Assembly (NCBI GenBank): GCA_016930715.1 | Contig: JAFGGC010000039.1 | Location: 1 to 34,491, forward strand | Source of the DNA: Endomicrobiales bacterium | GTDB taxonomy: Bacteria > Elusimicrobiota > Endomicrobiia > Endomicrobiales > JAFGGC01 | Direction: 5' to 3' | Length of the DNA: 34,491 nucleotides | Translations under genes and position numbers: made by a program | The notes under the pieces: generated by a model | Database searches by the model: none | The model's input: only the letters and a program-made list of their open reading frames with translations | What the model was told of the DNA's origin: nothing | Part shown: piece by piece, positions 1 through 8,118 of the stretch | Layout: each line of letters begins with the position of its first letter | Numbering within the stretch: the first letter of the stretch is position 1

Positions 1-12
1 CCGGGCCTCCTG

Positions 13-57
13 TTTAGGCTTCATTATACTGCTTTTTACACCTTATTTCAGCCTAAA
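13..57. repeat. Short inverted repeat spanning the glycosyltransferase stop
   Basis: Arms TTTAGGCT (13-20) and AGCCTAAA (50-57) are perfectly complementary, 29 nt apart, and the right arm overlaps the glycosyltransferase stop codon. It is a weak possible RNA stem. GGAGG on the minus strand at 4-8 could be the ribosome site of a gene beginning just outside the window. Confidence 0.35.
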
Positions 58-643
58 TTGTGGCCCAGTTTTTCCCGAGTATTATACCCAATTCCGAAAC
101 AAGGCCCCTGAAATATGGATACGGCTCTTCGAGCTTCTTAAGCACCTCGATAAAACTTTTGTCGTAGAGTCCGAATCCCGTGAAATTGTCTATCTGATTG
201 ATGGCCGATAACTGCGATATCATCTTATAGTATATCTTCCGCGCCGCCGCCACCAGCATGTTTTCCCTGGTTTTTGCCTTCACTCCCGCTACGATACTGT
301 AGCCTTCTTCCCATTTTTTTATGAATTCTCCAATCACTTCCGGCGGGTCCTGCAAATCCGCTGACATGCATATAACCGCGTCCCCTTTGCCTTGTAGCAT
401 CCCGTGGAAGGGCGACCTTATCCATCCGTAGTTGTTCGCATTCACTATGACCTTCACGTTCCTGTCTTTCTTCGCTATTTCCCTCAGAATTCCTAAAGTT
501 TCGTCCGTTGAAGAATTATCTATGAATATATGCTCATACGAATACTTCCCTATAGCAGTTATCACTTCCTTCACCTTTTCATAAAGCTCAGCAATGTTCT
601 CCTCTTCGTTATAACACGGCGTGAACACTGTTATCAGCTTCAT
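53..643 (-). CDS. Family 2 glycosyltransferase, short (no C-terminal membrane part)
   Basis: GT-A-fold glycosyltransferase of the GtrB/dolichol-phosphate-mannose-synthase group, 196 residues. TVFTPCYNEEENI (5-17), IDNSSTDET (41-49) and SADLQDPPE (94-102) are present, and the end still matches FRGLVSELG. Relatives run on for over 100 residues with amphipathic and membrane helices; here a TAG stop follows after ILGKNWATI. It may be a naturally soluble form or a truncated gene. The start at 643 is chosen for its GGAGGA site and TAATG overlap with the FkbM stop. It is the only glycosyltransferase in the window. Confidence 0.85.
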   Translation of the reverse strand: MKLITVFTPCYNEEENIAELYEKVKEVITAIGKYSYEHIFIDNSSTDETLGILREIAKKDRNVKVIVNANNYGWIRSPFHGMLQGKGDAVICMSADLQDPPEVIGEFIKKWEEGYSIVAGVKAKTRENMLVAAARKIYYKMISQLSAINQIDNFTGFGLYDKSFIEVLKKLEEPYPYFRGLVSELGIILGKNWATI

Positions 644-1575
644 TACTTCCTCCCGTATTTGGACAATATTTTGGCATGTTTTATTTTGTCTAAAAACAAG
701 TAATTCGTTTCTACCGTATCTTCCGTCACCTTTCCGAATTCCTTTAGCTTCCTTCCTACTATCACGTAGCAGCTGTAGCCCATCCCCGCCATCATTTGAA
801 TTATATCGTTCGGATGATAGTTGAACTTTTTTGACCACTTTCTGAGCATCTCCGTGAATATTACCGGTTTGTATTTGCTAATCGTGTTCTTGCCGCCGTC
901 AAACACGAGCTTCTCCGCGCCTTCCACGTCGCACTTTATGAAATCCAGCTTCTTTACACCAAGTTTCAGGAATACATCATCAAGCCTCTTGACCTTGCAT
1001 TTAATCCTGACTGTTTTATCTGTATCTCGCAGATTAACCATTGCTGAGGCGCCGCAGCGCTCCGTGTCCCAATAGAAAACCGCTTCCGTATTCCTGTTCG
1101 ATAAACCGTAATTAAACGCGTTCCTGGTCTTGTGACCGTTTATTTTTAGGTTTTGAACTAGCTTTTTATATGTGTCAGGCATGGGCTCAAATGAGAATAC
1201 GGTAATTTTCTTGAACCTTTTCAGCCAGTTCAGCGTGAACCATCCCAGATTTGCCCCTATGTCCAGGACCACGTCCTTTTCCTTTACAAGATCCATCACG
1301 AATTCCGTTTCGTCTCTCTCGTACGAGCCGAAATCAAGGAAGGTAAAAGGCACCGACGTAACATCGTGGGGGATGCAGACCATCTTGATCTCTGTCCCAC
1401 CGCTCAGGAATGTGTAGTACACTTCCTCTCCCCTGATGGTTATGTCAACCGCGTCCGTGTTCTTTATATAGTCTGCGTATTCGTAAAGTATTTTATGCAC
1501 CGAATGCATGCGCCCCATGTATTCGAACTTGTCGCACTTGTTCTCCAGATACTCTTTTCTTGTTTCCTTTATCAT
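643..1575 (-). CDS. FkbM-family methyltransferase
   Basis: SAM-dependent O-methyltransferase, 310 residues. VVLDIGANLGWFTL (102-115) is motif I, FSFEPMPDTYKKL (128-140) the following strand, and DFIKCDVEGAE the FkbM hallmark near residue 213-222. Such enzymes methylate sugar hydroxyls in many surface glycans. The first about 95 residues are not conserved in an obvious way. Its stop shares one base (TAATG) with the glycosyltransferase start, and its last codons provide the GGAGGA ribosome site for that gene. Confidence 0.87.
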   Translation of the reverse strand: MIKETRKEYLENKCDKFEYMGRMHSVHKILYEYADYIKNTDAVDITIRGEEVYYTFLSGGTEIKMVCIPHDVTSVPFTFLDFGSYERDETEFVMDLVKEKDVVLDIGANLGWFTLNWLKRFKKITVFSFEPMPDTYKKLVQNLKINGHKTRNAFNYGLSNRNTEAVFYWDTERCGASAMVNLRDTDKTVRIKCKVKRLDDVFLKLGVKKLDFIKCDVEGAEKLVFDGGKNTISKYKPVIFTEMLRKWSKKFNYHPNDIIQMMAGMGYSCYVIVGRKLKEFGKVTEDTVETNYLFLDKIKHAKILSKYGRK

Positions 1576-1579
1576 CTCT

Positions 1580-2635
1580 TTACCCTTTTAATGCAAAACT
1601 TTCTATTGTCCTGCGAAATCCTTCTTTAATACCGACCTTGCACCTGTAACCCAATTTCTCAATTTTATTTGTTGATAACGACGGCCTTATCCTGTCCTTA
1701 TTCTCCAGATAGCCGCTGTTCTCTTGACGTTTTTCGCAGGCGACTTTCATTTTCTTCTCGGGACACAATGACACTATCATCTCGGCAAGTTTTCCTATCG
1801 ATATCCTGCCTTCTTTATTGCTCACGTTATAACTTTCCCCCGGTTCACCCTTCAGCAGAACTCTGAAAAAACCATCAGTCGCGTCGCTTATGTAGCAGAA
1901 CGTCCTTACCGCCAAACCGTCGCTTTTTAACGTTATGTTCCTGTTATTTACCGCGTCGGATACGAATTCCGAAAATACCCGCCTGTCATTTTTAAGGTCC
2001 ATTGTGGGCCCGTACGTGTGGTCCGGCCTGACGACGAACGTAGGCACTTTATACTGATGGTTCCAGCATTTGCAGATGTTTTCAGCCATGCGCTTGCTCT
2101 CGCCGTAACAGTTCCTTATATCGGTCGGGTCCATGTAGCCCGCGACCGTCTCGTCAATCGATTCCTTGTTCACGGCACCGCAGACTTCCCCGCTGCTGAA
2201 GAACAGAAAACCCTTTGATTTCTTTTCTCTGGCCATTTCAAGCAGATTTATCGTGCCCAGCACGTTAGGCCTAATAACGCCGGCGGGGTCCGTGCCGTAA
2301 AACTGCGAACTCGCCGGGCTTGCCGCGTGGATTATATAGTCTAAATTTCCTTTTATTCTGATCTTGTCTTCGACATTTCCCTGTATTATCTTAAAGAGCG
2401 GGCTTTTAAGGTGGTCCGAGAATCTCTCCCTGGCCCTGTCCTCATTTCTTGCAAGAGCGTATACTTTTATGTTCATACCGGCGTTTTTTTCGTTCAAATG
2501 CATAAAAGCGTACGCCATGTACGAGCCTAGCATTCCGTTCGCCCCGGATATCAGAATGGAGCTGTCCTTGAACTTGCCCCAGTCCAGGTCGCTGCTCGTT
2601 ATCGACTCCAAGTCTTCTCTGACAATTCTATTCAT
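1580..2635 (-). CDS. NAD-dependent epimerase/dehydratase (extended SDR)
   Basis: 351 residues. The nucleotide-binding motif is ISGANGMLGSY (29-39); HAASPASS (103-110) recalls the UDP-glucuronate decarboxylase group; catalytic YGESK has Tyr177 and Lys181. The loop that usually reads SSxEVYG is SSGEVCG (147-153), with Cys in place of Tyr. The ATG follows AAGGTG about 10 nt upstream. The substrate is unknown: 4-keto sugar epimerase, dehydratase or decarboxylase are all possible. It sits 14 nt after the methyltransferase and 4 nt before the FkbM gene. Confidence 0.82.
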   Translation of the reverse strand: MNRIVREDLESITSSDLDWGKFKDSSILISGANGMLGSYMAYAFMHLNEKNAGMNIKVYALARNEDRARERFSDHLKSPLFKIIQGNVEDKIRIKGNLDYIIHAASPASSQFYGTDPAGVIRPNVLGTINLLEMAREKKSKGFLFFSSGEVCGAVNKESIDETVAGYMDPTDIRNCYGESKRMAENICKCWNHQYKVPTFVVRPDHTYGPTMDLKNDRRVFSEFVSDAVNNRNITLKSDGLAVRTFCYISDATDGFFRVLLKGEPGESYNVSNKEGRISIGKLAEMIVSLCPEKKMKVACEKRQENSGYLENKDRIRPSLSTNKIEKLGYRCKVGIKEGFRRTIESFALKG

Positions 2636-2649
2636 TTACCCGCGCACCT

Positions 2650-3816
2650 TTATTTATCGTATATCCTTATTATTTCGTTCTTCAGCCCAAGTTTCTCCTT
2701 TATCTGCCTTATTACCTCTTCCTGGTACGAATACGTCGATATGAGTATCGGCACGTTTTCTCTGATATCGGCGGGCAGTTTTACTTCTATGCCGTTTATT
2801 TTCTTACCCTTATACCTGGCGTTCGAATCCACGAAGTAGAGCACTTTTGACAGGTCCAGTCCTGACCCCACAAGCATCTGCGTGTGAGTACCGACTCCCC
2901 AGATGATTATCCTGTCCTTTTTGCCTATTCTTTCGCTTATCGTTTTTTTTACTGCGATATCTATTTTACCGCACTTTTCTATGTAATCTTCCAGGCTCTT
3001 CTTGGTTATTTCATCTTTTGCCATTTTAGACCCGACTGTTTCCTTGCGCCTCGAAACAATGAACAGGTCCGGGTCAACGGTCTGATTGATCCTGTTCTCG
3101 CTTTCCTGGACCTTCACCGTTTCAAGAGAATAACTCGACAGCAGGTTTTTTACCGAATATTCTGAAAAATAGTTAATATGCTCGATACTGAACTGCTGGA
3201 ACGCCGTGTATATGTATGAGTTGAACCTTGACGCGTCCGGGACCTCAATAAAAAGAAGGCCGTTCTCCTTCAAAAGAGATTTTATCTTCAGCATTGCCTC
3301 GCTGAAATCCACCAAATGCTCCAAAACGGCTGACAATACAATCAAATCATATCTTTCCCCTTTGTCGAAATTGGCTATGTTGTCGGCCACTGCCTCGATA
3401 CCGTATACTTCCTTCACGGTTTTCGCGCATGAAGGTGATGGATCAACTCCCAGGAGATTGCCGTACCCTTCTTTTTTGAACAGCGATAGGAGGCAGCCGG
3501 TCGAACACCCCATATCCAGTATGTTTGCATTTTTATCCTTCAAAAAAGGCCTTATGAAATCCACTATCTTCTGAAAATGCGCCACGTACTCCTTTGAAAC
3601 GACACCGTCGGAGTAATTGAACTCGTATTTCGACATTTCCTCGTAGTATTTATTGAACTCTTCCTGCGAAGGTATATTGTCCGCGAACACGAACCCGCAT
3701 CTGTCGCAGGCGGCCACGTCGTAGCCTTCCATCAAGGCAATGGCCTTGCTCCCGAAATTCTGCCTGTAGAGCAGTTCCTTTTCATCTCCGCCGCATATTG
3801 GACAGTTTCTCTTCAT
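2650..3816 (-). CDS. Zinc-binding class I methyltransferase, sugar C-methyltransferase-like
   Basis: 388 residues with the three-part layout of NDP-hexose C-methyltransferases such as TylC3. The N-terminal zinc part is CPIC (Cys5, Cys8) plus CDRC (Cys37, Cys40). The SAM-binding core has ILDMGCSTGCLL (99-110) and YDLIVLSAVLEH. A C-terminal Rossmann-like domain carries IIWGVGTHTQML. In known cases these enzymes methylate C3 of a 4-keto deoxysugar, giving a branched sugar. Many uncharacterised homologues do other methylations, so the site is uncertain. GAGAGGACA precedes the ATG. Confidence 0.83.
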   Translation of the reverse strand: MKRNCPICGGDEKELLYRQNFGSKAIALMEGYDVAACDRCGFVFADNIPSQEEFNKYYEEMSKYEFNYSDGVVSKEYVAHFQKIVDFIRPFLKDKNANILDMGCSTGCLLSLFKKEGYGNLLGVDPSPSCAKTVKEVYGIEAVADNIANFDKGERYDLIVLSAVLEHLVDFSEAMLKIKSLLKENGLLFIEVPDASRFNSYIYTAFQQFSIEHINYFSEYSVKNLLSSYSLETVKVQESENRINQTVDPDLFIVSRRKETVGSKMAKDEITKKSLEDYIEKCGKIDIAVKKTISERIGKKDRIIIWGVGTHTQMLVGSGLDLSKVLYFVDSNARYKGKKINGIEVKLPADIRENVPILISTYSYQEEVIRQIKEKLGLKNEIIRIYDK

Positions 3817-3826
3817 TGTCCTCTCG

Positions 3827-4837
3827 CTATTTGTAGTGCCTTTTGATTCTGTCCATGTCGTTTCGCAGATCGTCTTCCGGGAACAAACGGTACTTGATTA
3901 TCTCGCAGTTCTCGCATGTTTTCCCGGCTTTTTTTATGCCGTCGAGCATATCTTTCCTGAATTTTACGAATTCCGCGCCGTTCCATATCTCCCTGGCGGA
4001 CTGCTTGTTCACGTCCCCTATTATCCTGGGGTATTCGAACGAGTAGCACGGTACTACCTTGCCGTCCGGATTAATCTGCATCGTGAAAAACGGCTGGGGG
4101 CACACGCTGACCTCCGAAACCGGCATACCAAACTGCGTGACTTTCTTTTCCTTTACATCGCTGCCGTACTCGATACCTGCGTGGATCGGTACCGTATATT
4201 CGACAGCCATAGTATCGCAGATATCCCCGTATATATCGTAAAACTTCTTCTCGTCTTCCTTGTTTTCGAGGGCGGTATCAACAATTTTTACGTAAACCTC
4301 AGTGCCTTTCTTGCGCTCGTAGAAATATTTTATATTTTCTATAAACTTTTCGAAATCTATCTCGACGCCGCAGACTTTCCTGTACTTCTCTTTTGAAGTG
4401 CCCTGGACCGAAACAACCAGCCTGTTTAGGCCGGCCGATATCAGCGAATCCGACATTTCCGGGGTCAAAAGCGCGGCGTTTGTCAGTATCTCCACCTTGT
4501 TCGCAACCCCCTTTGAAACCGCGTATTCCACCATCTGCACTATATTTTTATGCAGGAGCGGCTCGCCTTTGCCCACTATCCGCAGCACCTTTATTTTCTC
4601 TTTGAACCCCGCCATCTCATCTATGGATTTTTTATACAGTTCGATGTCCATACTTGTTGTGTCCGAAATAAAATGCCTTTTTGATTTCTCTATTGAAAAT
4701 ATGCAGTATCCGCACTTGAAATTGCACGCGTAAACGGGGAATATCTGGACAACGAACGGAGTATCCAGCGGTATTCGGTCCGCTAATTTTTCCCTCTTTC
4801 CTCCCGGTGATTGGCCGCTTATTATTTTAGCCTTCAA
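3827..4837 (-). CDS. Radical SAM/SPASM protein, TTG start
   Basis: 336 residues. FPVYACNFKCGYC carries cluster cysteines Cys38, Cys42 and Cys45. VGKGEPLLH takes the GGEP place, and VVSVQG follows. The C-terminal SPASM part has CPQPFFTMQINPDGKVVPC and CENCE. The start is a TTG at 4837 with GAGGT 4 nt upstream; no suitable ATG is nearby. The substrate is unknown. It lies between a Nudix hydrolase and a sugar C-methyltransferase-like gene, so a carbohydrate substrate is likely but unproven. Confidence 0.85.
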   Translation of the reverse strand: MKAKIISGQSPGGKREKLADRIPLDTPFVVQIFPVYACNFKCGYCIFSIEKSKRHFISDTTSMDIELYKKSIDEMAGFKEKIKVLRIVGKGEPLLHKNIVQMVEYAVSKGVANKVEILTNAALLTPEMSDSLISAGLNRLVVSVQGTSKEKYRKVCGVEIDFEKFIENIKYFYERKKGTEVYVKIVDTALENKEDEKKFYDIYGDICDTMAVEYTVPIHAGIEYGSDVKEKKVTQFGMPVSEVSVCPQPFFTMQINPDGKVVPCYSFEYPRIIGDVNKQSAREIWNGAEFVKFRKDMLDGIKKAGKTCENCEIIKYRLFPEDDLRNDMDRIKRHYK

Positions 4838-4852
4838 TTTGACCTCACGATG

Positions 4853-5368
4853 CTACTTCGAATTAATTAGCTTCCTATATATGACGTGGTGTTTCAACAG
4901 ATCCTCAGGGCATTTATCGTGCCATTTCAGGAAGCCTCTGTTCCTTTCTCCGAGAGCTTTGTTTTTCGGTTTAAATTTGCCCGAAAGACTGCACTTGTAC
5001 AATACCGAAATAAAATGCCCTCTTATGTCGCGTCTGGGAAGTACTATCTGGTTTATCGCTGCCGGCATTTTATCGTATTTGACGTTAACGCCTATTTCAT
5101 TCCTTGCGACCTTCCTTATTCGGGATTCAAACGACTCTTTGAACCTTATTATCCCGCCCGGGACATGCCATCCCCTGCCGCACCATTTATCGTCCCGCCA
5201 GGCAAGCAAAGTCCTGCCTTTCTCATCCTTTATCAATAAATCGACGTTCACAAGCGGCGTTACGCTGCTCACGTAATAGAACAAATCTTCAGGCAATCCT
5301 GCCGATGGATCGGGCACGAACTTTTCAAGGATTTTTATAGCTTTTCTAAAATTGCTGCTTTTTTTCAT
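4853..5368 (-). CDS. Nudix hydrolase of GDP-mannose mannosyl hydrolase type
   Basis: 171 residues. The segment GRGWHVPGGIIRFKES (64-79) matches the GDP-mannose mannosyl hydrolase (Gmm/NudD) group, which cleaves the sugar from GDP-mannose and not the pyrophosphate. The Nudix box Gx5E is kept (Gly72 to Glu78), but the following REUxEE part reads KVARNE, so one expected glutamate is Val and another Asn. GDP-mannose hydrolases also lack a canonical glutamate here. The likely role is trimming a GDP-sugar pool (inference). It starts by an ATGA overlap with the preceding gene. Confidence 0.82.
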   Translation of the reverse strand: MKKSSNFRKAIKILEKFVPDPSAGLPEDLFYYVSSVTPLVNVDLLIKDEKGRTLLAWRDDKWCGRGWHVPGGIIRFKESFESRIRKVARNEIGVNVKYDKMPAAINQIVLPRRDIRGHFISVLYKCSLSGKFKPKNKALGERNRGFLKWHDKCPEDLLKHHVIYRKLINSK

Positions 5369-7014
5369 TTTAATGGCGCTAAATTAAATTGTTCGGAATA
5401 ATCCTTCCATCTCATCGAATTTCCTATAATTTCATTGTATCTCTCTTTATATTCGCCGTATTTTCCATTATCATTCAATTTGTCATAGCATTTTGCTGCA
5501 AAGTAATACGCGAGCGCGTGGTCATTCTTGACCCTTATGACGTTTTCAAATTCCTTCAATGCCGTTTTAAAGTCTCCCAGTTTCATATCGCTGTTTTCCA
5601 CGAAATTCAACTCAAGGTTCAGCAAATACGCCTTTTCCTGTATGTATTCGGTAGTGAAATCTTCCGTTTCGACAATCGCCCGCTTGAAATCGCAACTCAT
5701 GTAATCGCCCTTCAGATAATTCTTTTTCAGGCATATATCAAGCATTTCACTACCTAAAAGAGGTGTCGCCACGCTTATCCTGTACCACGTAGCGTTCAGC
5801 GTTTTCAAGTACTCCCTGGTATCCTCTATGTCCTTTTTCGTTTCTCCCGGCAGCCCAATAAGTATCGATACATCTGTAGCGATGCCAATGTTCCTGCAGT
5901 CCGATATAACCCTGCTTACGATATCCAGATTGAGCGATTTGTGCATTATTTCCTTCAAAACCCTGTTGCTTCCCGATTCCACCGAAAGTATAAGGTGATG
6001 TGTGTCAATGCCTTTCAACGCTTCCAACACCTTCCTGTCCAGCATATACAAAGCAAGCGAAGACGGGAAGAATGCGGTCAGCTTCAGATCGTACATCGTT
6101 TTTATTATGTCAAATACTCTTTCTCTGTCTGACATTAAGTGGTCATCAAAAAATACTACCACTTCCGCCCCATATTTTTCCTTCAGTTTCCTGAAATCTT
6201 CCCTTATTCTTGCAATGCTATGGTATCGCATCTGCCTGCCATGCACAGTATGGGACGAGCAGAAACTGCACCTGTGAGGGCACCCTCTTGACGTAATCAC
6301 GGACATGCTTTTTTTATCCTGCGGCGCGAGAGGAAATAAAGATAAAAGAGGATTTATGTAATAGTCTTCCGTATTTATTATGCCGTAGTCCAGAAATGGA
6401 ATATCGTCAAGATCTTGTATAAAATCGTACTGATATTTCGTTTCTTTCTCAGCTTTATCCTTTGTTATCCATGATACACTTTTATCAATGTACTCTTTCT
6501 TATTGCTCGATTTAAGCAGTCCGAGCATTGGTTTTTCGCCTTCGCCGTAGCAGATCGCGTCAAACGCAGTGCAAGTCTTTAATATATCCCCATACATGTT
6601 CGTAGGCACCCCGCCGCCGGCCAAAATCAACGCCTTGGAAAAAAGCTTCCTTGAGACCTCCGCCACGTCAATCATATTTGAATACGCGGGCGTAAACAAC
6701 GTTGAAATGCCAATTACGTCAGGATTGTAATCCACAATATCTTTCCTTGAAAGATACTCAGCGAACAACGCACCAAAAGAATCATACTTGAACGAGTCCA
6801 TCTTATTCAATACTATATTGAAATCTATTATCTTCGTTTCAATTTTTATGTTTTTCTTAAGATACGCGCTTATCGAAAGCAGCCCCAAAGGCATATCGGT
6901 TACTACGCTTCCGTAATTACCGGTCTTTTTCGCCACTATCCGCTCGCTGAACGAAGGATTGACGTAATTACCGTAGCTTATATTGGGAGGAATGATGAAC
7001 AGTATTTTGTCCAA
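5365..7014 (-). CDS. Radical SAM protein with B12-binding-like N-terminus and C-terminal TPR-like tail, TTG start
   Basis: 549 residues. The N-terminal part (about 1-170) resembles a cobalamin-binding domain (VIGISTLFTPAYS, LILAGGGVPT, CYGEGE). The radical SAM core has SRGCPHRCSFC with Cys245, Cys249 and Cys252, FFDDHLM and LSVESGSNRVL. The tail (about 490-545) looks like one or two TPR helical repeats (NDHALAYYFAAKCYDKL). The start is a TTG one base after the upstream stop, with AGAGGT 7 nt before it. A start 20 codons upstream would encode a non-homologous leader inside the previous gene. Sampled lines are about 28-40% GC, lower than the operon head. It overlaps the Nudix gene by 4 nt. Confidence 0.85.
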   Translation of the reverse strand: MDKILFIIPPNISYGNYVNPSFSERIVAKKTGNYGSVVTDMPLGLLSISAYLKKNIKIETKIIDFNIVLNKMDSFKYDSFGALFAEYLSRKDIVDYNPDVIGISTLFTPAYSNMIDVAEVSRKLFSKALILAGGGVPTNMYGDILKTCTAFDAICYGEGEKPMLGLLKSSNKKEYIDKSVSWITKDKAEKETKYQYDFIQDLDDIPFLDYGIINTEDYYINPLLSLFPLAPQDKKSMSVITSRGCPHRCSFCSSHTVHGRQMRYHSIARIREDFRKLKEKYGAEVVVFFDDHLMSDRERVFDIIKTMYDLKLTAFFPSSLALYMLDRKVLEALKGIDTHHLILSVESGSNRVLKEIMHKSLNLDIVSRVISDCRNIGIATDVSILIGLPGETKKDIEDTREYLKTLNATWYRISVATPLLGSEMLDICLKKNYLKGDYMSCDFKRAIVETEDFTTEYIQEKAYLLNLELNFVENSDMKLGDFKTALKEFENVIRVKNDHALAYYFAAKCYDKLNDNGKYGEYKERYNEIIGNSMRWKDYSEQFNLAPLK

Positions 7015-7015
7015 A

Positions 7016-8101
7016 TTAAATACCTCTATTGAACGGTTTTTTCGTCCTGTCCTCTTCCAAAAACACCTGTTCACACGGCACGGGCAGCGGCTTGCCGTAA
7101 ATCCTGCCTGCTATGTATTTCTTTATGAAGTCCCTGTCTTCGGCTATCAAACACGTATCGACGTGCTCTCCGAAATACTTAATATCGAATCCTCTTTTAA
7201 TGATATCCTTTAGCGGCTCGTTCAAAACGTTGCCTATCGAGGCGTGTATGTAGGGACATGGCAGCACATCGCCGTACTGCGTAACGGAAAACATCCCCTT
7301 TACCGCTATGCAACCCATGTTGAGCCCGTACGCGGGCGTCAGATGCGTGAACACCCTGTATTTCTTCTCAAGCTCCCGCATGTATTCCATGTCGTCCTTG
7401 TCCACCAACACGTCAAAGTTGCCTTCCCACGAACCCACGGGCTTCGCGTAGGTAACGAAAACCCCTATCCCCATTTTGTTGAAATATTCTATGAATTTTA
7501 TGAATTCTTCCGTTCTCAGTCTTTGTTTTGTTACAACCGTCTGGATAAATATGCCCAAACCGGCATTTAAAACGGCATCAATCGACTTTATGGCCCTGTC
7601 AAAAGATCCGGGGGCTCTTCTGAAATCATCATGCCCCTTTGCATCAAGGCTGTCAATGCTCAGCTGAACCCTGTCAACACCGATCTTCTTAAGATGTTTT
7701 GCTTTTTTCTCATCGAGCAGCCATCCGTTTGAATCGCAGTTAATATAGAATTTTTGCGGGTTTATGGCCTCTACCAGCTCGTCAAAGTCCTTAAATACAA
7801 GCGGTTCCCCTCCGGTGATCGTCACGCGGGCAAGCCCCAATTCATCCGCCTGCTCGAACAGGTGCTTCACGTCTGGGATGGTCAACTGCCTCGCGTCTTT
7901 TTTACCCTGGAACCCCCTTATCGAACAATGGACGCACTTGAAATTGCAGGTATAATTATATTGGAATTGAATGATAGCAATACTTTCCCCTCTCTTGTAC
8001 TTTTCGTCAAATTTCATTATTTTCTCATAAACCAAAGGCTTTTCTTCCTTAAGCTTATTTCTTCTGCTTGATTCTTCAGTGGTAATTTTGCCAGTGTTCA
8101 T
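7016..8101 (-). CDS. Radical SAM/SPASM protein
   Basis: Radical SAM enzyme of 361 residues. The cluster motif CNFKCVHC gives Cys52, Cys56 and Cys59, then ITGGEPLVF and VQLSIDSLDA. Later cysteines (MGCIAVKG, LPCPYIH, TCLIAEDRD, VPCEQ) suggest a SPASM-type or related auxiliary cluster. The ATG at 8101 is preceded by GGGAG at 6 nt; a TTG one codon upstream is the alternative. It lies 14 nt after the NeuB-cupin gene and runs straight into the next radical SAM gene. The substrate is unknown; a sugar modification is suggested only by context. Confidence 0.85.
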   Translation of the reverse strand: MNTGKITTEESSRRNKLKEEKPLVYEKIMKFDEKYKRGESIAIIQFQYNYTCNFKCVHCSIRGFQGKKDARQLTIPDVKHLFEQADELGLARVTITGGEPLVFKDFDELVEAINPQKFYINCDSNGWLLDEKKAKHLKKIGVDRVQLSIDSLDAKGHDDFRRAPGSFDRAIKSIDAVLNAGLGIFIQTVVTKQRLRTEEFIKFIEYFNKMGIGVFVTYAKPVGSWEGNFDVLVDKDDMEYMRELEKKYRVFTHLTPAYGLNMGCIAVKGMFSVTQYGDVLPCPYIHASIGNVLNEPLKDIIKRGFDIKYFGEHVDTCLIAEDRDFIKKYIAGRIYGKPLPVPCEQVFLEEDRTKKPFNRGI

Positions 8102-8118
8102 CAACGGCTCCCTTTGTT

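Noticed and set aside
1..24. ATG at 24 on the minus strand as the start of the next gene
   Set aside because: Only eight codons are visible and the ribosome site is too far away; a start outside the window after the GGAGG at 4-8 is equally likely.
53..130. Possible frameshift truncating the glycosyltransferase
   Set aside because: Neither other frame after residue 190 continues the GtrB-type sequence; one stops at once and the other reads only about 12 residues before a stop.
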